From: Tetracladium setigerum
Taxonomy: Eukaryota > Ascomycota > Leotiomycetes > Helotiales
NCBI GenBank assembly: GCA_031472005.1
Contig: PZJY01000007.1
Coordinates: forward strand, 1,723,808-1,787,807
Length of the DNA: 64,000 bases
Direction: 5' to 3'
The position numbers were made by a program, and so were the translations under genes. Each line of letters starts with the position of its first letter. The first letter of the stretch is position 1. Positions 33,346 through 45,247 of the stretch are shown here, in pieces. A model generated the notes under the pieces. The model searched no databases and was not told the DNA's origin. It saw only the letters and a program-made list of their open reading frames with translations.

Positions 33346-34564
33346 GACGAGAAAGTGCAAGTCAGACTCGATCTTGGCGGTGTCTACTTTACGGCCAAGT
33401 CATTATGTATCGAGACTTTATTTCCGCCTAAATTTCCGAACTTCAAGTTGTGTAACTGGTCGCGAGGAGTGGTTGAAGTATGGTCGCCCGCAAGTTCCTG
33501 CGGCTGTGACGCTGAAGATGCTTTTCTTTCTTTACACATATTGTATGATTGACCATTTGTAACATCACCCTACTCCGTAAGCTATATTCAGGAGTGTACG
33601 ATATTTGCTCCACTATTCTATTACGCGGTCCGAAAAACTCATACAACAACTTTTCACGGAAGTGCTGAGCAAGTGCTTGCGGAATGATGAAAATGCAACC
33701 TCGAAGAATGAACTAATTCCTGAGAGATCGCTAACAAAGCCAAATCTTCGACGTTCACAGAATTACCACACTAGTGAATCATCAATCGCAGGAGGACATA
33801 AGCCAACGGTGATTTTGGCCGACCATTGAGGAGATCAAATGTATACAGGCTGGGAAGCAACTATGGGGATAACAGAGTTCGGACTTAATGGAAAATGATA
33901 AGGGTCATGGAATTCAAGAGAAGTCGGAATTTGTGATAGGTTGACAAACCTTTGAAGAAATTGTTAGAGTATATGATAAATATGTTTACCTATTATATCC
34001 ATAGAAGTATTACTTTCTTCATGGTTTCATAACTGGGATGAGAAAAAAAGGTGTATTTGTTACTTCGTTGGTGTGCCGCCGTACTTTATTTATTGAGGGA
34101 GAATTTTCAGATTGAATGGTTGGCACATATTCCAGACTCATTGTGACCTACATTTCTAAGGATCCATAAATATAATTTTACGAGTTCAGGTAGTTATGTC
34201 GCAAGTAAATGTGTATCAAAAGAAAGGATGAAGGGAGAGTAATATATCCCTTCAACCAATGCCCAGCCGGGGGTTTAAAAGTACACCGTTGAGAACTTTT
34301 TCAGTCCAACCCTGCCATGTCTAGAGTTAGAGAGAAGTTCTCGCCGTGCGTATTTTGAAAACCCCAGCGGCGGGAAGAATTTCCCATGCTGACTAAGCAA
34401 TCGAGAGCTGCCTGGTGCTGCCTGATTCTATGCGAAAGAACTTCCCAACTTTCATACAAGTCCACTTTCTTTTAGAATAAATCACTTCTGGCTGCTATTG
34501 AGCTCGTTTCAAATCCAAAACCACACACCCGAATGAGATTTGACCAAGCAAATTTCGAATCAAG
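33346..34564. other. intergenic
   Basis: About 1.2 kb without a credible reading frame. Short frames near 33443-33829 have no product I recognise. The last 150 bp precede the archaemetzincin gene and presumably hold its promoter. Confidence 0.4.
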
Positions 34565-36140
34565 ATGCCTCCCAGACCAAAAGTCACGTCATGTGATCAC
34601 GCGCGCTTGAGTTTTTGTTGTTCGTCGAACGCGACTATCGCTGGTTACAAAGAGCCAACACCCGAAGTTAGAAGAGCAGCTGCATCAGCCCAAGTTGGAA
34701 AATATGCAATCGATTCTGATATTCCAGATGCCTCCACATTCCCAGCTCCCCTCGTTCTGTAAGTCCTTACCTGGTTGTGAATTTCACGAGAGCCGGCACC
34801 TCGTTCGGGAGATTGACACGTGGGGTTACTATACAACGTTTCCTATACTTACGGGCTCTCTTCAGACAAGACTCCGAGTGTGACCCTTATGAACTATATA
34901 AATGGCCATTCTAACCTTTTGCCTGTAGACCAGAAGACGAACTATCATGGGACCCCAAGGACTCAGGCCAGACGTTCCGAAGTTGGCTGCGATTGAAAGA
35001 AAGAAACAAAGTGACCCCGGAGCGACGAACGGTATACTTTGTTGGACCACCTGAGCTAGGAACTGGCCTGGAACATGTTAAAGAATGGACGCTACCGCAA
35101 GTAAAGAGCAAGGGCAAAGAAAAGGCTGTACCTTTCCCTCGAACTGAGGAGGTTTTGGATTATCTCAAAGTGTTCTATCACGGTCTGCCTGTCAAAATGT
35201 TGACATTCCCGAAGCTACAATTCTCTGCGGATAACGATGAAGATAGACCAAGGTCCAAGGGCGAAAAAAGAAGGGAGGCAAGAAAGCAAAAGCTAAAACG
35301 GAAACATTGTGGCTCAACACGAAGCCAGGTTTGGAGGCAATCGGAATTCAAACACGAGCGACTCCAGACGGAAGCTTTACACATCAGCTCAACCTGAACG
35401 ATCTCCTCGACGCGGCCATTGAAATCCTGCCAGATGATGCGTATGCCTTGCTAATGCTTGTTGAGCATGATATATTCGAGGATGAGGAGGACGACTTCGC
35501 ATGTGGACGGGCATACGGGGGCAGCAGGATTGCTGTTGTATCGGGCGCGAGATATAACCCCATTCTGGACGTTGATCAAGGTATCGATAGAGAGCATTCG
35601 TGGCCTGCCTCGCATTGTGAACAATACATTTCGGAATGCTGTGCAGCAGCCATAGAAAGCGATGAAGAGGTATTGCTGACAAAAAAGAAGGTCAAGACTA
35701 GCAAGCTCAAGAAACGGGTGGCTGTTTCGAAAGAAAATATGAACACCCCTATGCATGCAGCACTTGCAGCACATAAATCTCTCCCTACTCTCGACCACAA
35801 CCCATCACCGGAAGCACTTTCTGGGTTGTGGCTCGGTCGTGTTGTTCGGACGGGAGGACATGAAATCGGTCACTGTTTTGGAATTGGACATTGTACCTAC
35901 TACGCTTGTTCAATGCAGGGAACCGCCAGCATAATCGAGGATGCCAGACAACCACCATATTTATGTCCTGTAGATCTCGCAAAGGTCTTGAGAGCTACGG
36001 AAGTTGACGAGAATGAAAGAGATAGAGCCATATTGGCATATTGCGAACGATACCCAGAGACTCATTTGTTTGCTTCTTACGCTGCTTGGATTCGAAAGAG
36101 GCTCGTCTCTGGGACTGTGATAGATCTTACTTCGGATTAG
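34565..36140 (+). CDS. archaemetzincin (peptidase family M54) metalloprotease
   Basis: Exon 1 is 34565-34758 and exon 2 34929-36140, spliced in phase 2 across a 170-nt intron to read PLVL-PEDELSWDPKD. The zinc site is HEIGHCFGIGHC near the C-terminus, the extended H-E-x2-H-x2-G-x2-H-C motif of archaemetzincins. It is followed by the family's cysteine block (YYACSMQGT, then QPPYLCPVDLAKVL). Upstream, RRTVYFVGPPELG and GLPVKML fit the N-terminal domain. A frame change at about 35284 joins KGEKRREARK to KAKTETLWLNTKPG; one added base makes the whole 469 codons with stop, so a lost base (G) is likely. Members are zinc aminopeptidase-like enzymes of poorly known role. The central insertion with KKKVKTSKLKKR is lysine-rich and specific to this protein. 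Confidence 0.88.
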
Positions 36141-37213
36141 GGCCGATTACAAGGGAAGATCTATACAAGCGGCCTGGGCACAACCCAAAATTAATTGTTA
36201 CATTTCATTCTGCAAGCTCTTTCAGTTCTGACATTCTTCTTTTCATGTGTATGTATTTTTCCTTTCTTCCGGATTCGCATCGTTGTATTTGATCTCCAGA
36301 CCGTTTGCCGTCTGCCGGCTAGGGCGAGCTCTCAAAGGCCGGTCGGCTTTCATTGAAACCCCAATGCCGCGTAATAAGCATTGACGGATATAATCCAGCG
36401 GGGGTTCAGGAGGGCTTGTAAGCTCCAGGGAGATGCTGGGCGTGGTGGGTTGAGCGAATTAACATATTCGACGTGACCAGCGTGCACACCTTCAAATCCC
36501 GCTTTCCATGGATGCTTTAGTTCCCCTCTCATTCCATGCACTTCTCCTGCTTGGCTCACATATAAATTTCAGATTCGATACTAGTTAATTTCTTGTTTGC
36601 GTCGGGGTGCCCTTTCCGTTTCTATCTTTCATTTGCTGGCTCGAGATGCAAGTGCTCAAAAGGGTTATTGAGAATTCGGGATGATTCAGACCGAACCACA
36701 ACAAGGAATCCCGTCGAATTGCCGATGTAGTCGCCTAAACTCGCAAATGGCTAACTAAGTGACGGGTCAGTAGCCGGTTGGTCTCCTGTTCCATTTGTGC
36801 TTTCCGAGAGGTCGGCGTAGTTGATCTCATGCAAGCGCACCCTTGATTTGACGTCAAAGGTGTTCATTTGGAGGAAATAACCCTGATAAACATTCTCAAA
36901 AGTGGAGCGATGGCGGATATAAGCTTATAATTATGATTATCCGGCCGTATTCATTTAGCCTGATTTTAATTATCCTTCTCTACCCCATACCCCGCATCCA
37001 GGATACGGGGATACTTGTGTCCAATTCTTGGCGTCTAACTCTAAAATAGAAGGTATTAATTTATGGTATATAACAGAAGGCCGCTGCAATTGAATTGCAC
37101 TGTGGCTTTGTCTAGTCACATTTTGGAAGATCTCCCTTCCCAACACTTTTCTTTTTACATCGCCAACAACATTGAACACCTTGCTGAAAAGGTTTGTTCA
37201 GCAATACGACAAA
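36141..37213. other. intergenic with transporter promoter
   Basis: No reading frame of note. A TATATAAC sequence near 37067 lies about 150 bp upstream of the transporter start and may be its TATA box. Confidence 0.45.
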
Positions 37214-39288
37214 ATGGTGGTTCTCGGTAAACAGCGAGAGGAAGACTTCGCTGATCCAATTATCACCAACTTCGTGAAAGATGACAAGGTTTCATGGTAC
37301 AAAAAGAAAAATCTTCGTTCTCTATACTTTTTCATGTACCCAGCATGTGAGATATCTTTCTTCCCTGCTGTACAGCGTAGTGAGTGCTAATCTTCCTCGC
37401 AGGTATGGGTATTGAAATCACCTCTGGATTTGATTCTCAGATAATCAACGTCGTTCAAATTGTGCCCGCATGGCAAAAATGTAAGGGATTGCCCGCGTTT
37501 TATGCAATTGAGGCATCAAAGTGATAGCGTTAACGACGTGTTAGATTTTGGCAAACCCACCGGAAAAATTGTCAAGGGAGTGGCCCAATACGCCGTGGAG
37601 CCCAATCTCAAGGGGTTTCTGGGAGCCTCTTACAGTCTTGGTGCTATCCTCTCACTCCCCTTTGTACCATACGTCAACCAGAAATTTGGTAGACGATGGT
37701 CTATCATGTTCGGATCATGTGTTTCGGTTATTGGTGCTATTCTCCAAGGGTTCGCAAATGGAAGTAGGTTGATTGAGCTCCCATGAAGCAGCGATTTTAG
37801 ACAAGTGCTGACCATGTGCAGCGGCAATGTATGTTATTGCTCGTATGATGCTAGGTTTTGGTATTCCCTTCTGCATTGTGGCAGGCTCGGCAATGCTAGG
37901 AGAACTCGCATATCCCAAAGAGAGAGCTAGGATGACTTCCCTTTTCAATGCTTCCTACGGTATTGGGCAAGTGACTGCTGCAGCGGTTGGTCTTGGCACG
38001 GTCAAAATTGTGACAGACTGGGGTTGGAGAATCCCAAGTCTCCTACAGGTCGCACCAGCTACCATTCAGATTGTCTTCATCTTGTAAGCCACCCTTTCTT
38101 ATTTCTTGATTTGGCTAATGTGTAAAACGTAGCTTGTGCCCTGAGAGTCCTAGATATCTCATTAGTAAAGACCGTGAAGAAGAAGCTTTCGACATTCTTG
38201 TCAAGTACCATGCTGAGGGAGATCGCGATTCTGTTTTCGTCAGAGCTGAAATGGCGCAAATCAAACATACACTCGCTGCTGAGATGGAAGGAGCTAAGGA
38301 AACTTGGCTTGATTTGTTTAAACATTCTGGTATGCGACGTCGTCTATTTGTTGCAGCCTTCTTGGGACTGTTCACACAGTGGTCTGGAAACTCTCTTATC
38401 TCGTAAGTCCCTGCCATACTTCATCAGAAACAGAATATTGAATGCGATAGATACTATCTTTCGGATCTCTTAAATCTAGTAGGAGTTACGGATAGCGTGG
38501 TCAAATCTAAGATCAATGTTGGTCTTGCCGTGTGGGGTCTAAGCTGTTCCACAATATTGGCACTCATCGTCCCTCGCTTCAGACGTCGCCCAGCATACCT
38601 ACTTTGCGCCAGTCTTCTGCTCTGCGTGTATATCGCCTGGACAATCAGCATGGAGCGATACATGGTTACCAAGACTCAAGCTGCGGCTATCTCAACTATT
38701 GCCTTTATTTTCCTTTATCAGCCAGCTTACATTATTGGATACAATGCTTTGACTTACAGTAAGTCCGCCGCAAGCAATAAATTAGTTAATTCAAGCTGAC
38801 CACCATAGCCTACCTCGTCGAACTCTTCCCCTACCACCACCGCTCTCGTGGAATTGCTTGGTTTCAATTTTACGGCAGAGGTGCTGCATTTTTTTCCACC
38901 TACGTAAACCCCGTTGGCCTGGCCGCCATCGTTTGGAGATGGCTTATTGTCTATGTCTGCTGGCTCGCGTTTGAAATCGTCTTCATCTACTTCTTCTTCC
39001 CCGAAACCTCAAACAGAACTCTTGAGGAGTTGACTTTCAGTAAGTGCCTTTCCCTATAGCAGTCGATTTTTGTATGAGCTGTTTTGATGGGATTGATTTT
39101 TTGTGTGGATTTATGCTTATTGTTGCTGTCTAGTGTTCGAGGGTAAGGAGAAAGCGGATCGTGTTGCGTTGGCGGTAGAGAAACAGGTTCAGCATGACGA
39201 CGACGGATTTGCGACTGTGAAGACCACTGGGATCGAAGAATCTACCCACGTTGAGAATGTAAAGGAGGTGGGACAGAAGACTGCTTGA
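37214..39288 (+). CDS. MFS sugar transporter
   Basis: Eight exons: 37214-37346, 37403-37480, 37545-37763, 37822-38083, 38133-38402, 38451-38758, 38809-39039 and 39134-39288. All phases fit, giving 551 aa. Sugar-porter signatures are clear: NQKFGRRWSIMFGS after helix 2, GSAMLGELAYPKERARMTSLFN after helix 4, PESPRYLISKDREEEA at the central loop, FTQWSGNSLISYYL in helix 7 and PETSNRTLEEL after helix 12. The long central loop and acidic ending match fungal lactose/hexose-type permeases of the plasma membrane. The substrate cannot be read from sequence. The frame has no stops or frameshifts, unlike some neighbours. No catabolic gene lies beside it, so there is no cluster to suggest a substrate. 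Confidence 0.93.
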
Positions 39289-40180
39289 TTCTGTTCCGCT
39301 GCGAGGAGCCTGTTGATGTGACTAGGATGTGGACAGATGACGAGACCGATGAGATATCTTCGTCTGGAATGCCTTTTCAACCGAGTCGTTATCGACGTAT
39401 CATGCTTGTTTTTGGCAGTTGCTTCGGAGGAAAAACATACACTTCTCAGATTAGTTCCTCTCAGTTATTTGAATACTATTCTCTTCTACTTTTCTGAACT
39501 TCATGGCTTCTCGCATTCTTCTTTTGAGCATGGCGCCCTGAGAATTTTTAAACAAATCGTACCCGCACTTTCAGGCCATAGATGCAACAATCCAGTAAAG
39601 GCACACACATGATGCTTGGGTGCAAGATTTTATTTTGCGATTGTTTGATTCTAGAGAAAGAACGGTTTATCCTTTATCACCGTGAACTAGGTGTTCCCTC
39701 ATATCACTATCGAGTGCTAGCCAACACTCGGAAGAATAGCAAGGATCTTCTCTGAGCCAGGTTTTTTATCACTTTGCGCCGATTCCAGAACCAAGCAAGT
39801 GGGTTCCTCTAGAAGCAACATGGTTCTTTTGCCACAAAATGCCAGTAGCTTCGTAGCTTCAACTTGTTACGAGAAAGGAATCCACAAACCTCTTGTCCCA
39901 AGCGTCTGCCCCATTGTAGTTCCTTACGGAGCTTTGTCTAATGTTTGAGTTTTTTGAACCGATAATGGGGAAATATCACCTCCTTGTAGAACTTCACGAA
40001 GACATTGTCTCTGTCTCCGATCTACACAGAGGGTTACAAGCTATTGCTATTTGTTTTAAAAACAACGGAATGTACATAACACAAGTATCCCCATCCTATC
40101 TTACCCACTCGCTCCTGGAATCTAAATCAAAGCAGCTCAGTCTTCATAAAACCGACAATATCCTGAAGGAGGCAGCAATC
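39289..40180. other. intergenic
   Basis: 3' region of the transporter and upstream region of the RING-like gene. A frame open from 39941 runs into that gene in phase and could be its 5' extension; otherwise nothing seen. Confidence 0.4.
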
Positions 40181-41104
40181 ATGTGTAATGACTATTGGTG
40201 TGAATATGAGACCTGTGAGTACTCTCAGTTGCAAACAGAGTTGTGTCCAGAGATCGCAAATTGCCTCCAGGTTCCTGTCACTCGCATGAAATCGCCTGGT
40301 ATCTGCCCCCGATGCGCCATCATTACTCCACCAACTCAGCCTATCCCTGCCCACTCCATAGGCTATACTTATGGAATTCTTGATGAATCGCAAAGCTAAC
40401 TACGACAGGATCTGGAACGCCGCGAAGAAAGATATAAAGCAGAGGAGGATCGCATTCTACAGCTTCCTCTATTCGAAATCGAGGCCAAAGACTCCGTTTA
40501 CATACTTGAGGCTTTGTTGAGGGTCACTGTGGTTTTTCCTATAGACGAGAATTACATGGATACCGTGTACAAGAGAATTCGTAAGTTGGAAACTGCTGTT
40601 CATTATATGCCTCATGAGAATTTTCTTGGACTTTGCGAGGCAAAGAAATCAACAGCAAGCCGCGCAATTCGAAATACTATCCTCGAGATTTCCCTCTTGT
40701 TCAACGGTCAACCTGATGCTGACGAGGTCGCTCGGGCAGCTGCCACCCTCGCAAACAGATATGAGCTGTTTTTTCAGGACCGGCAACGTCTGGATGAAAT
40801 GATACTTGAACGCGAGAGTCGACGTGATGAACTTGAAAGAGAGGTTCTTCAGTTGGAAAGTCGTAGCGCACACCTGAGACAAGTTGCATATGAACATATT
40901 GCAGCCTTGCTCACGAAGACGGATATCGATCCAGAGAATCCCCATTGCGCCATATGTGGAAACGAGTATGGCACAAAAGTAGAGGAAGAAGCGGAATTTC
41001 CTGTACAATTTCCATGTCCTGCAAAACATGTATTTGTGAGCTTTTGCATCTCCAAGTGGATGGGTGAGAATCTTACTTGCCCTCTCTGTCGACACGATGT
41101 CTAA
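40181..41104 (+). CDS. RING-like zinc-finger protein, one in-frame stop or unplaced intron
   Basis: The ATG at 40181 opens a Cys-rich N-terminus (MCNDYWCEYETCEYSQ, GICPRC). The same frame has TAA at 40397-40399 and then continues as LRQDLERREERYKAEEDR through a coiled coil (ESRRDELEREVLQLESR) to the C-terminal RING: HCAICGNEYGTK, FPCPAKHVFVSFCISKWM and LTCPLCRHD, giving paired C-x2-C motifs around a C/H pair. The TAA may belong to an intron (a CTAAC branch site and ACGACAG acceptor lie there, but no GT donor in phase is visible) or may be a real nonsense change. The RING shares its spacing and the words YGTK, PV, HVF and TCP.C with the protein at 46292-48274, so the two are probably paralogues. 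Role unknown; an E3 ligase is possible. Confidence 0.6.
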
Positions 41105-42212
41105 TAGGCGGATACCTAGGAGCCCACATCCTCTCGCCCTCAGGACAGTGAGTTGATTGATTTAATTAGTGTTAGGTCAGACATTCGATCCATATCCACG
41201 GTCAGTATCTCATATTTCTATAGTTTCTGTTCGTTTCCCCAGCAAAGGTACATGACTGTCCATGGGAGAAGGTAGCACTTTCTTGCTACCAGGCTTTATC
41301 TCTTTCCATTAAAATCGAGCAAGTTTACCCCTAATGGACCTACTGATGAAGTATCCAGCTACAGTAGGCCTACAATGGAAGATTGTGTTACTAGCGATCC
41401 TTCCAGCTACAACTCCGATAACACCCCCGACCACGAAGACCCGGAGGCTTTGGCGATCAACACATATAACCTGTGTACGGACGAATTCCTATAGCGGGCT
41501 GGAATATATATCAATAACAAGGAAGACACCATTGGGCAACCTGTTAAAAATAATTATCCTACTCTTAATCACGATAATGGAATGGCTATATTGGATAAGT
41601 ACTTCCCTAGCTCTCCAGTGGGTCTGAGCTCTAAAGAAAACGATGCGTTAGCATTGGACCCCATGCAGAATTTTGGACGCCGAAAAAGGTCATCGAATTG
41701 ATCCCGATATCCCAGTTCAGATCAATACACCTGAGTTGTTATCAGTTCCTGACCAACTGTTAGATGCTATCCCGAAAACGGCTTCTCTTTTGGTAGAGAG
41801 CACAAGAATTCCGAGGACTGATTAAACTTCCGAGACTTTTAGGACAAACAGCAATCCGTTGAGTGCAGCTACATATATTCCTCAGGTGAAGCGTGCAGTC
41901 CTCGACGAGTCGGGCCATCACTTATTAGACGACATTGTTAAAGCGCTCAAGATGACAAATAATACTAGCCGTATACCCACCCACTCGGGTCAACCCACAC
42001 TTGGCTCGTGCGTGCAGCCTCACTCCAAACCTTGGTGATCGAAAAGCGGGGCAGTCCTTGGCGGATTTCAGCGCTTATTCAAGAGCCTCTTCAGCTAAAT
42101 AGGCTCTCATCACTCACCAGCGCTTAAAACTATCACCAGAAGCCGCTTTGATCCTTCTATTCCTGCTGCGTTCATCTCGTAGTTTAACTGAACGGCACTG
42201 ATACAACTGGCT
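41105..42212. other. intergenic, degenerate coding-like remnants
   Basis: Between 41330 and 41960 there are fragments that look once coding but carry many stops in every frame. No family is recognisable. The end of the stretch is the promoter of the patatin gene. Confidence 0.4.
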
Positions 42213-43390
42213 ATGCAACGAACAACGTCTACTATGCACGGCGATGAGCCTAACCCTCTAGACACCACAGGGCTGTGTCTGCTGTCTCTTGATGGCGGCG
42301 GCGTGCGTGGCCTCTCGACACTATACATCTTGAAAAGCATCATGGATCGACTGAACTACGAACGTAGCACTTCTAATCTTGCACCTGTAAAGCCATGCGA
42401 AGTATTCGATCTTATCGGAGGCACTAGTACGGGGGGGTAGGTGATTCGGCTCTACGATTAGCTCCCGCATCTGCTGACGGCGGTCGTCCCGAAGATTGAT
42501 CGCAATTATGCTTGGCCGCCTCGAGATGGATGTGGACGAGTGTATCGCAGCGTACAGTGATCTCGCAGAGGCTGTGTTCTCACAAAAGAAGAGCCGCTTG
42601 CCATTTAACTTGAAGGGCAAGGTAAAGGCGCAGTTCGACTCTTCGAAGCTCGAAAATGCCATCCGAGATACAATAAAAAAAGCAAACTTTTCCGAAGCAG
42701 CTTTATTTAACGACGGGGTCGATCGAGGATGCCGAACGTGAGTTTCACGTAGCTCACAGACTATACAGGACTAACGATATTAGCTTTGTTTGTACGGTCG
42801 ACCAGAACACTAAAGGCATTGTCCGTCTCCGCAGCTACACTTTACCAGAAGAGCCAAATATCCCAGCAACAATATGCCAAGCCGCACTTGCGACATCTGC
42901 TGCCACCACCTTCTTTGAGCCTGTCCGCATCGGGAACCGCATCTTCGCTGATGGTGGGTTAGGGGCAAATAATCCGGTCGAAGAGGTGGAAGGCGAGGCA
43001 GCGAACATCTGGTGCTCCAAGTCCGGAGATCTGAAGCCTTTAGTTAAATGTTTTGTTTCGATCGGGACCGGGAACCCTGGGATCAAAGCTTTTGAGGAGA
43101 GTATATTCAAGTTCCTCGGACAGACTGTGGTTAGCATTGCGACTGAGACGGAAGAGACGGAAAAGAGGTTCATAGCCAAGTGGAGGAAGCATTTGGACGA
43201 GAAACGATACTATCGCTTTAATGTAGATCAGGGTCTGCAGGATATTGGGCTTGATGAATACAAGCAGAAAGGTGCAATGGAGTCGGCGACTGAAAGGTAT
43301 CTGGTTAATCAGGCTCAGAAGAACCATGTGCGGGACTGTATCGAGAACTTGAAGTTGAAAGGAAGTGTGTATATCTTGGACTTTTCATAG
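42213..43390 (+). CDS. patatin-like phospholipase module of an NLR-like protein
   Basis: Exons 42213-42436, 42495-42737 and 42784-43390 give 357 aa if it ends at its own stop. The oxyanion-hole motif DGGGVRG is at residues 27-33, the nucleophile elbow GTSTG at 70-74 (Ser72), split by the first intron just after it, and the catalytic Asp in DGGLGANNPVEE. All parts of a Ser-Asp lipase dyad are therefore present. Six bases after the stop an open frame encodes NB-ARC and TPR. In many fungi patatin, NB-ARC and TPR are one polypeptide. A donor at 43365 (A|GTGTGT) and acceptor at 43586 (AACACAG) join the two in phase and remove the stop, giving 902 aa. I favour the fused form but cannot exclude two genes. 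Such lipase-NLRs are studied in fungal non-self recognition. Confidence 0.85.
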
Positions 43391-43396
43391 CACTAT

Positions 43397-45247
43397 ATGT
43401 CAAATATGGGGCTGATCGGCATAGATAAAACCGAGACCACATTTGCGGCTATTTTACATGTGAGTGACGCTATTGCATTAGGTGAATCTCCGCTTACCTT
43501 ATCTAGGAGTTTGCAGTATCCAGTATCAAGCATCAAGCAGGTATGGGGTCCTCATCTTAACCCGACTTCTACTAATAGTAACACAGCTGTATGCAACGTT
43601 CACTGGCTTATGCCTTTCGAAAGGAATCCTCACTTTACCGGTCGCGAATACGAATTGGCTCGAATAGAGGGCATGCTCTTTGCAGAGGATCAGACAAGTA
43701 AGATCGCTGTCTCCGGGCTTGGAGGCGTCGGCAAGACCAGCCTAGTGATCGAACTTGTCCACCGCACTAGAGCAAAGCATAAGGATTGTTCCATTTTCTG
43801 GATCCCTGCGACCACTATGGAAAGCGTGCAGCAAGCATACCTAGATATTGCCCAACAGCTTCGGATACCCGGATGGAAGGAGGATAACGCGGATATTCAG
43901 AAACTAGTACAAGGTTTTCTGAGCGGGAAAGACGGAGGCCAATGGCTTCTCGTATACGACAATGCTGATGACATCGATCTGTGGTTTCACACGTCTGAGG
44001 ATGAGCACACAGCTCGTGGTCTCGTTGACTACCTCCCTAGGAGTAAACAAGGAGCTATTGTCTTTACTACGCGCGATAGAAAAACGGCTATCAAGCTCAC
44101 CAGGCAGAACGTGGTAGAAGTTCCACAGATGGACGAGAGTACGGCTCTGCAGCTACTCGGGAGTTGCTTAGTAAATCAGAGACTCATGGAGCCTCTAGAC
44201 GACACGACAGCCTTGCTTCAGCAACTCACTTTCTTGCCGCTGGCTATTGTTCAAGCGGCTGCATATATCAACGCAAATGGTATAAGAATCGCTGATTATC
44301 TATCGCTTTTAAATGATCAAGAAGAGGATGTGATCGACCTTCTTAGCGAGGACTTTGAAGATGACGGGAGATATTATAACGTCAAGAATCCTGTAGCAAC
44401 AACATGGCTAATCTCTTTCACGCAAATTCGGCGGCGTGATCCTCTAGCAGCCGAAATTTTGTCGTTTATGGCATGTGTAGAACCAAAGGACGTGCCACAA
44501 TCGCTGCTTCCACCCAGTCCGTCGCGGAAGAAAGAAATGGATGCGATTGGTACTCTAGATGCTTATTCATTTATCAATAGACGGCCAGCAGACCTGGCGC
44601 TTGATATCCATCGTCTAGTACATCTTGCAACACGGAACTGGCTCCGCAGAGAGAACTTGCTTACGCAGTGGACCGAGACAGCAGTAAATCGGCTAGCTGA
44701 CGTGTTCCCGGATGATGAGTATCAGAATAGAAGCATCTGGAGGAAATATTTAACACATGCGCACTATATTCTGGAATCTCGACTAATTGACCAGTATGGA
44801 ACACGAAGGATTGATCTAGCACGGAAAGTTGGGATGTGTCTCTATAGCGATGGACGATGGAAGGAAGCAGAAGACTTGTTTATACTGGTGATGGAGACGA
44901 GAAAGAGGATGTTGGGCCATGAGCATCCAGGCACGCTGACTAGCATGGCGAACCTGGCTTCGATATACCGGAACCAGGGCCGCTGGAAGGAGGCTGAGAA
45001 ATTACAGGTAGACGAGTTGAAGATATGTTCGAGGGTGATAGGCCAGGAGCATCCAGACACGCTTACTAGTATGAATAACTTGGCTTTCATATGGAAGCAG
45101 CTTGGCCGATTGAAAGAAGCTATCAAGCTGTTGGAAAAATGTATAACGTTGCGTGGTCTAATCTTGGGCAATAATCATCCTGCCACTATGTCTTCTTCTG
45201 CAGCATTACTTGAGTGGCAGACTGAGTCTTATGGGTTAGGATATTAG
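43397..45247 (+). CDS. NB-ARC and TPR module of the NLR-like protein
   Basis: An uninterrupted 616-codon frame. The region FERNPHFTGREYELARIE precedes the P-loop GLGGVGKTSLV (residues 107-117). Walker B is QWLLVYDNADD, the sensor-like motif GAIVFTTRD, and the GxP motif LTFLPLAIVQAAAYI. A winged-helix-like segment follows. From about residue 485 there are at least three TPR units of kinesin-light-chain type, each with GRWKEAE or GRLKEA, then LG.EHP.TLTSM.NLA. In fungal NLRs the NB-ARC is the nucleotide switch and the TPR the ligand-sensing, oligomerising part. The first 63 or so codons before CNVHW may be intron if fused to the patatin exons. Only three TPRs in this copy, fewer than in many relatives, suggests a shortened array. 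Confidence 0.9.
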   Translation: MSNMGLIGIDKTETTFAAILHVSDAIALGESPLTLSRSLQYPVSSIKQVWGPHLNPTSTNSNTAVCNVHWLMPFERNPHFTGREYELARIEGMLFAEDQTSKIAVSGLGGVGKTSLVIELVHRTRAKHKDCSIFWIPATTMESVQQAYLDIAQQLRIPGWKEDNADIQKLVQGFLSGKDGGQWLLVYDNADDIDLWFHTSEDEHTARGLVDYLPRSKQGAIVFTTRDRKTAIKLTRQNVVEVPQMDESTALQLLGSCLVNQRLMEPLDDTTALLQQLTFLPLAIVQAAAYINANGIRIADYLSLLNDQEEDVIDLLSEDFEDDGRYYNVKNPVATTWLISFTQIRRRDPLAAEILSFMACVEPKDVPQSLLPPSPSRKKEMDAIGTLDAYSFINRRPADLALDIHRLVHLATRNWLRRENLLTQWTETAVNRLADVFPDDEYQNRSIWRKYLTHAHYILESRLIDQYGTRRIDLARKVGMCLYSDGRWKEAEDLFILVMETRKRMLGHEHPGTLTSMANLASIYRNQGRWKEAEKLQVDELKICSRVIGQEHPDTLTSMNNLAFIWKQLGRLKEAIKLLEKCITLRGLILGNNHPATMSSSAALLEWQTESYGLGY

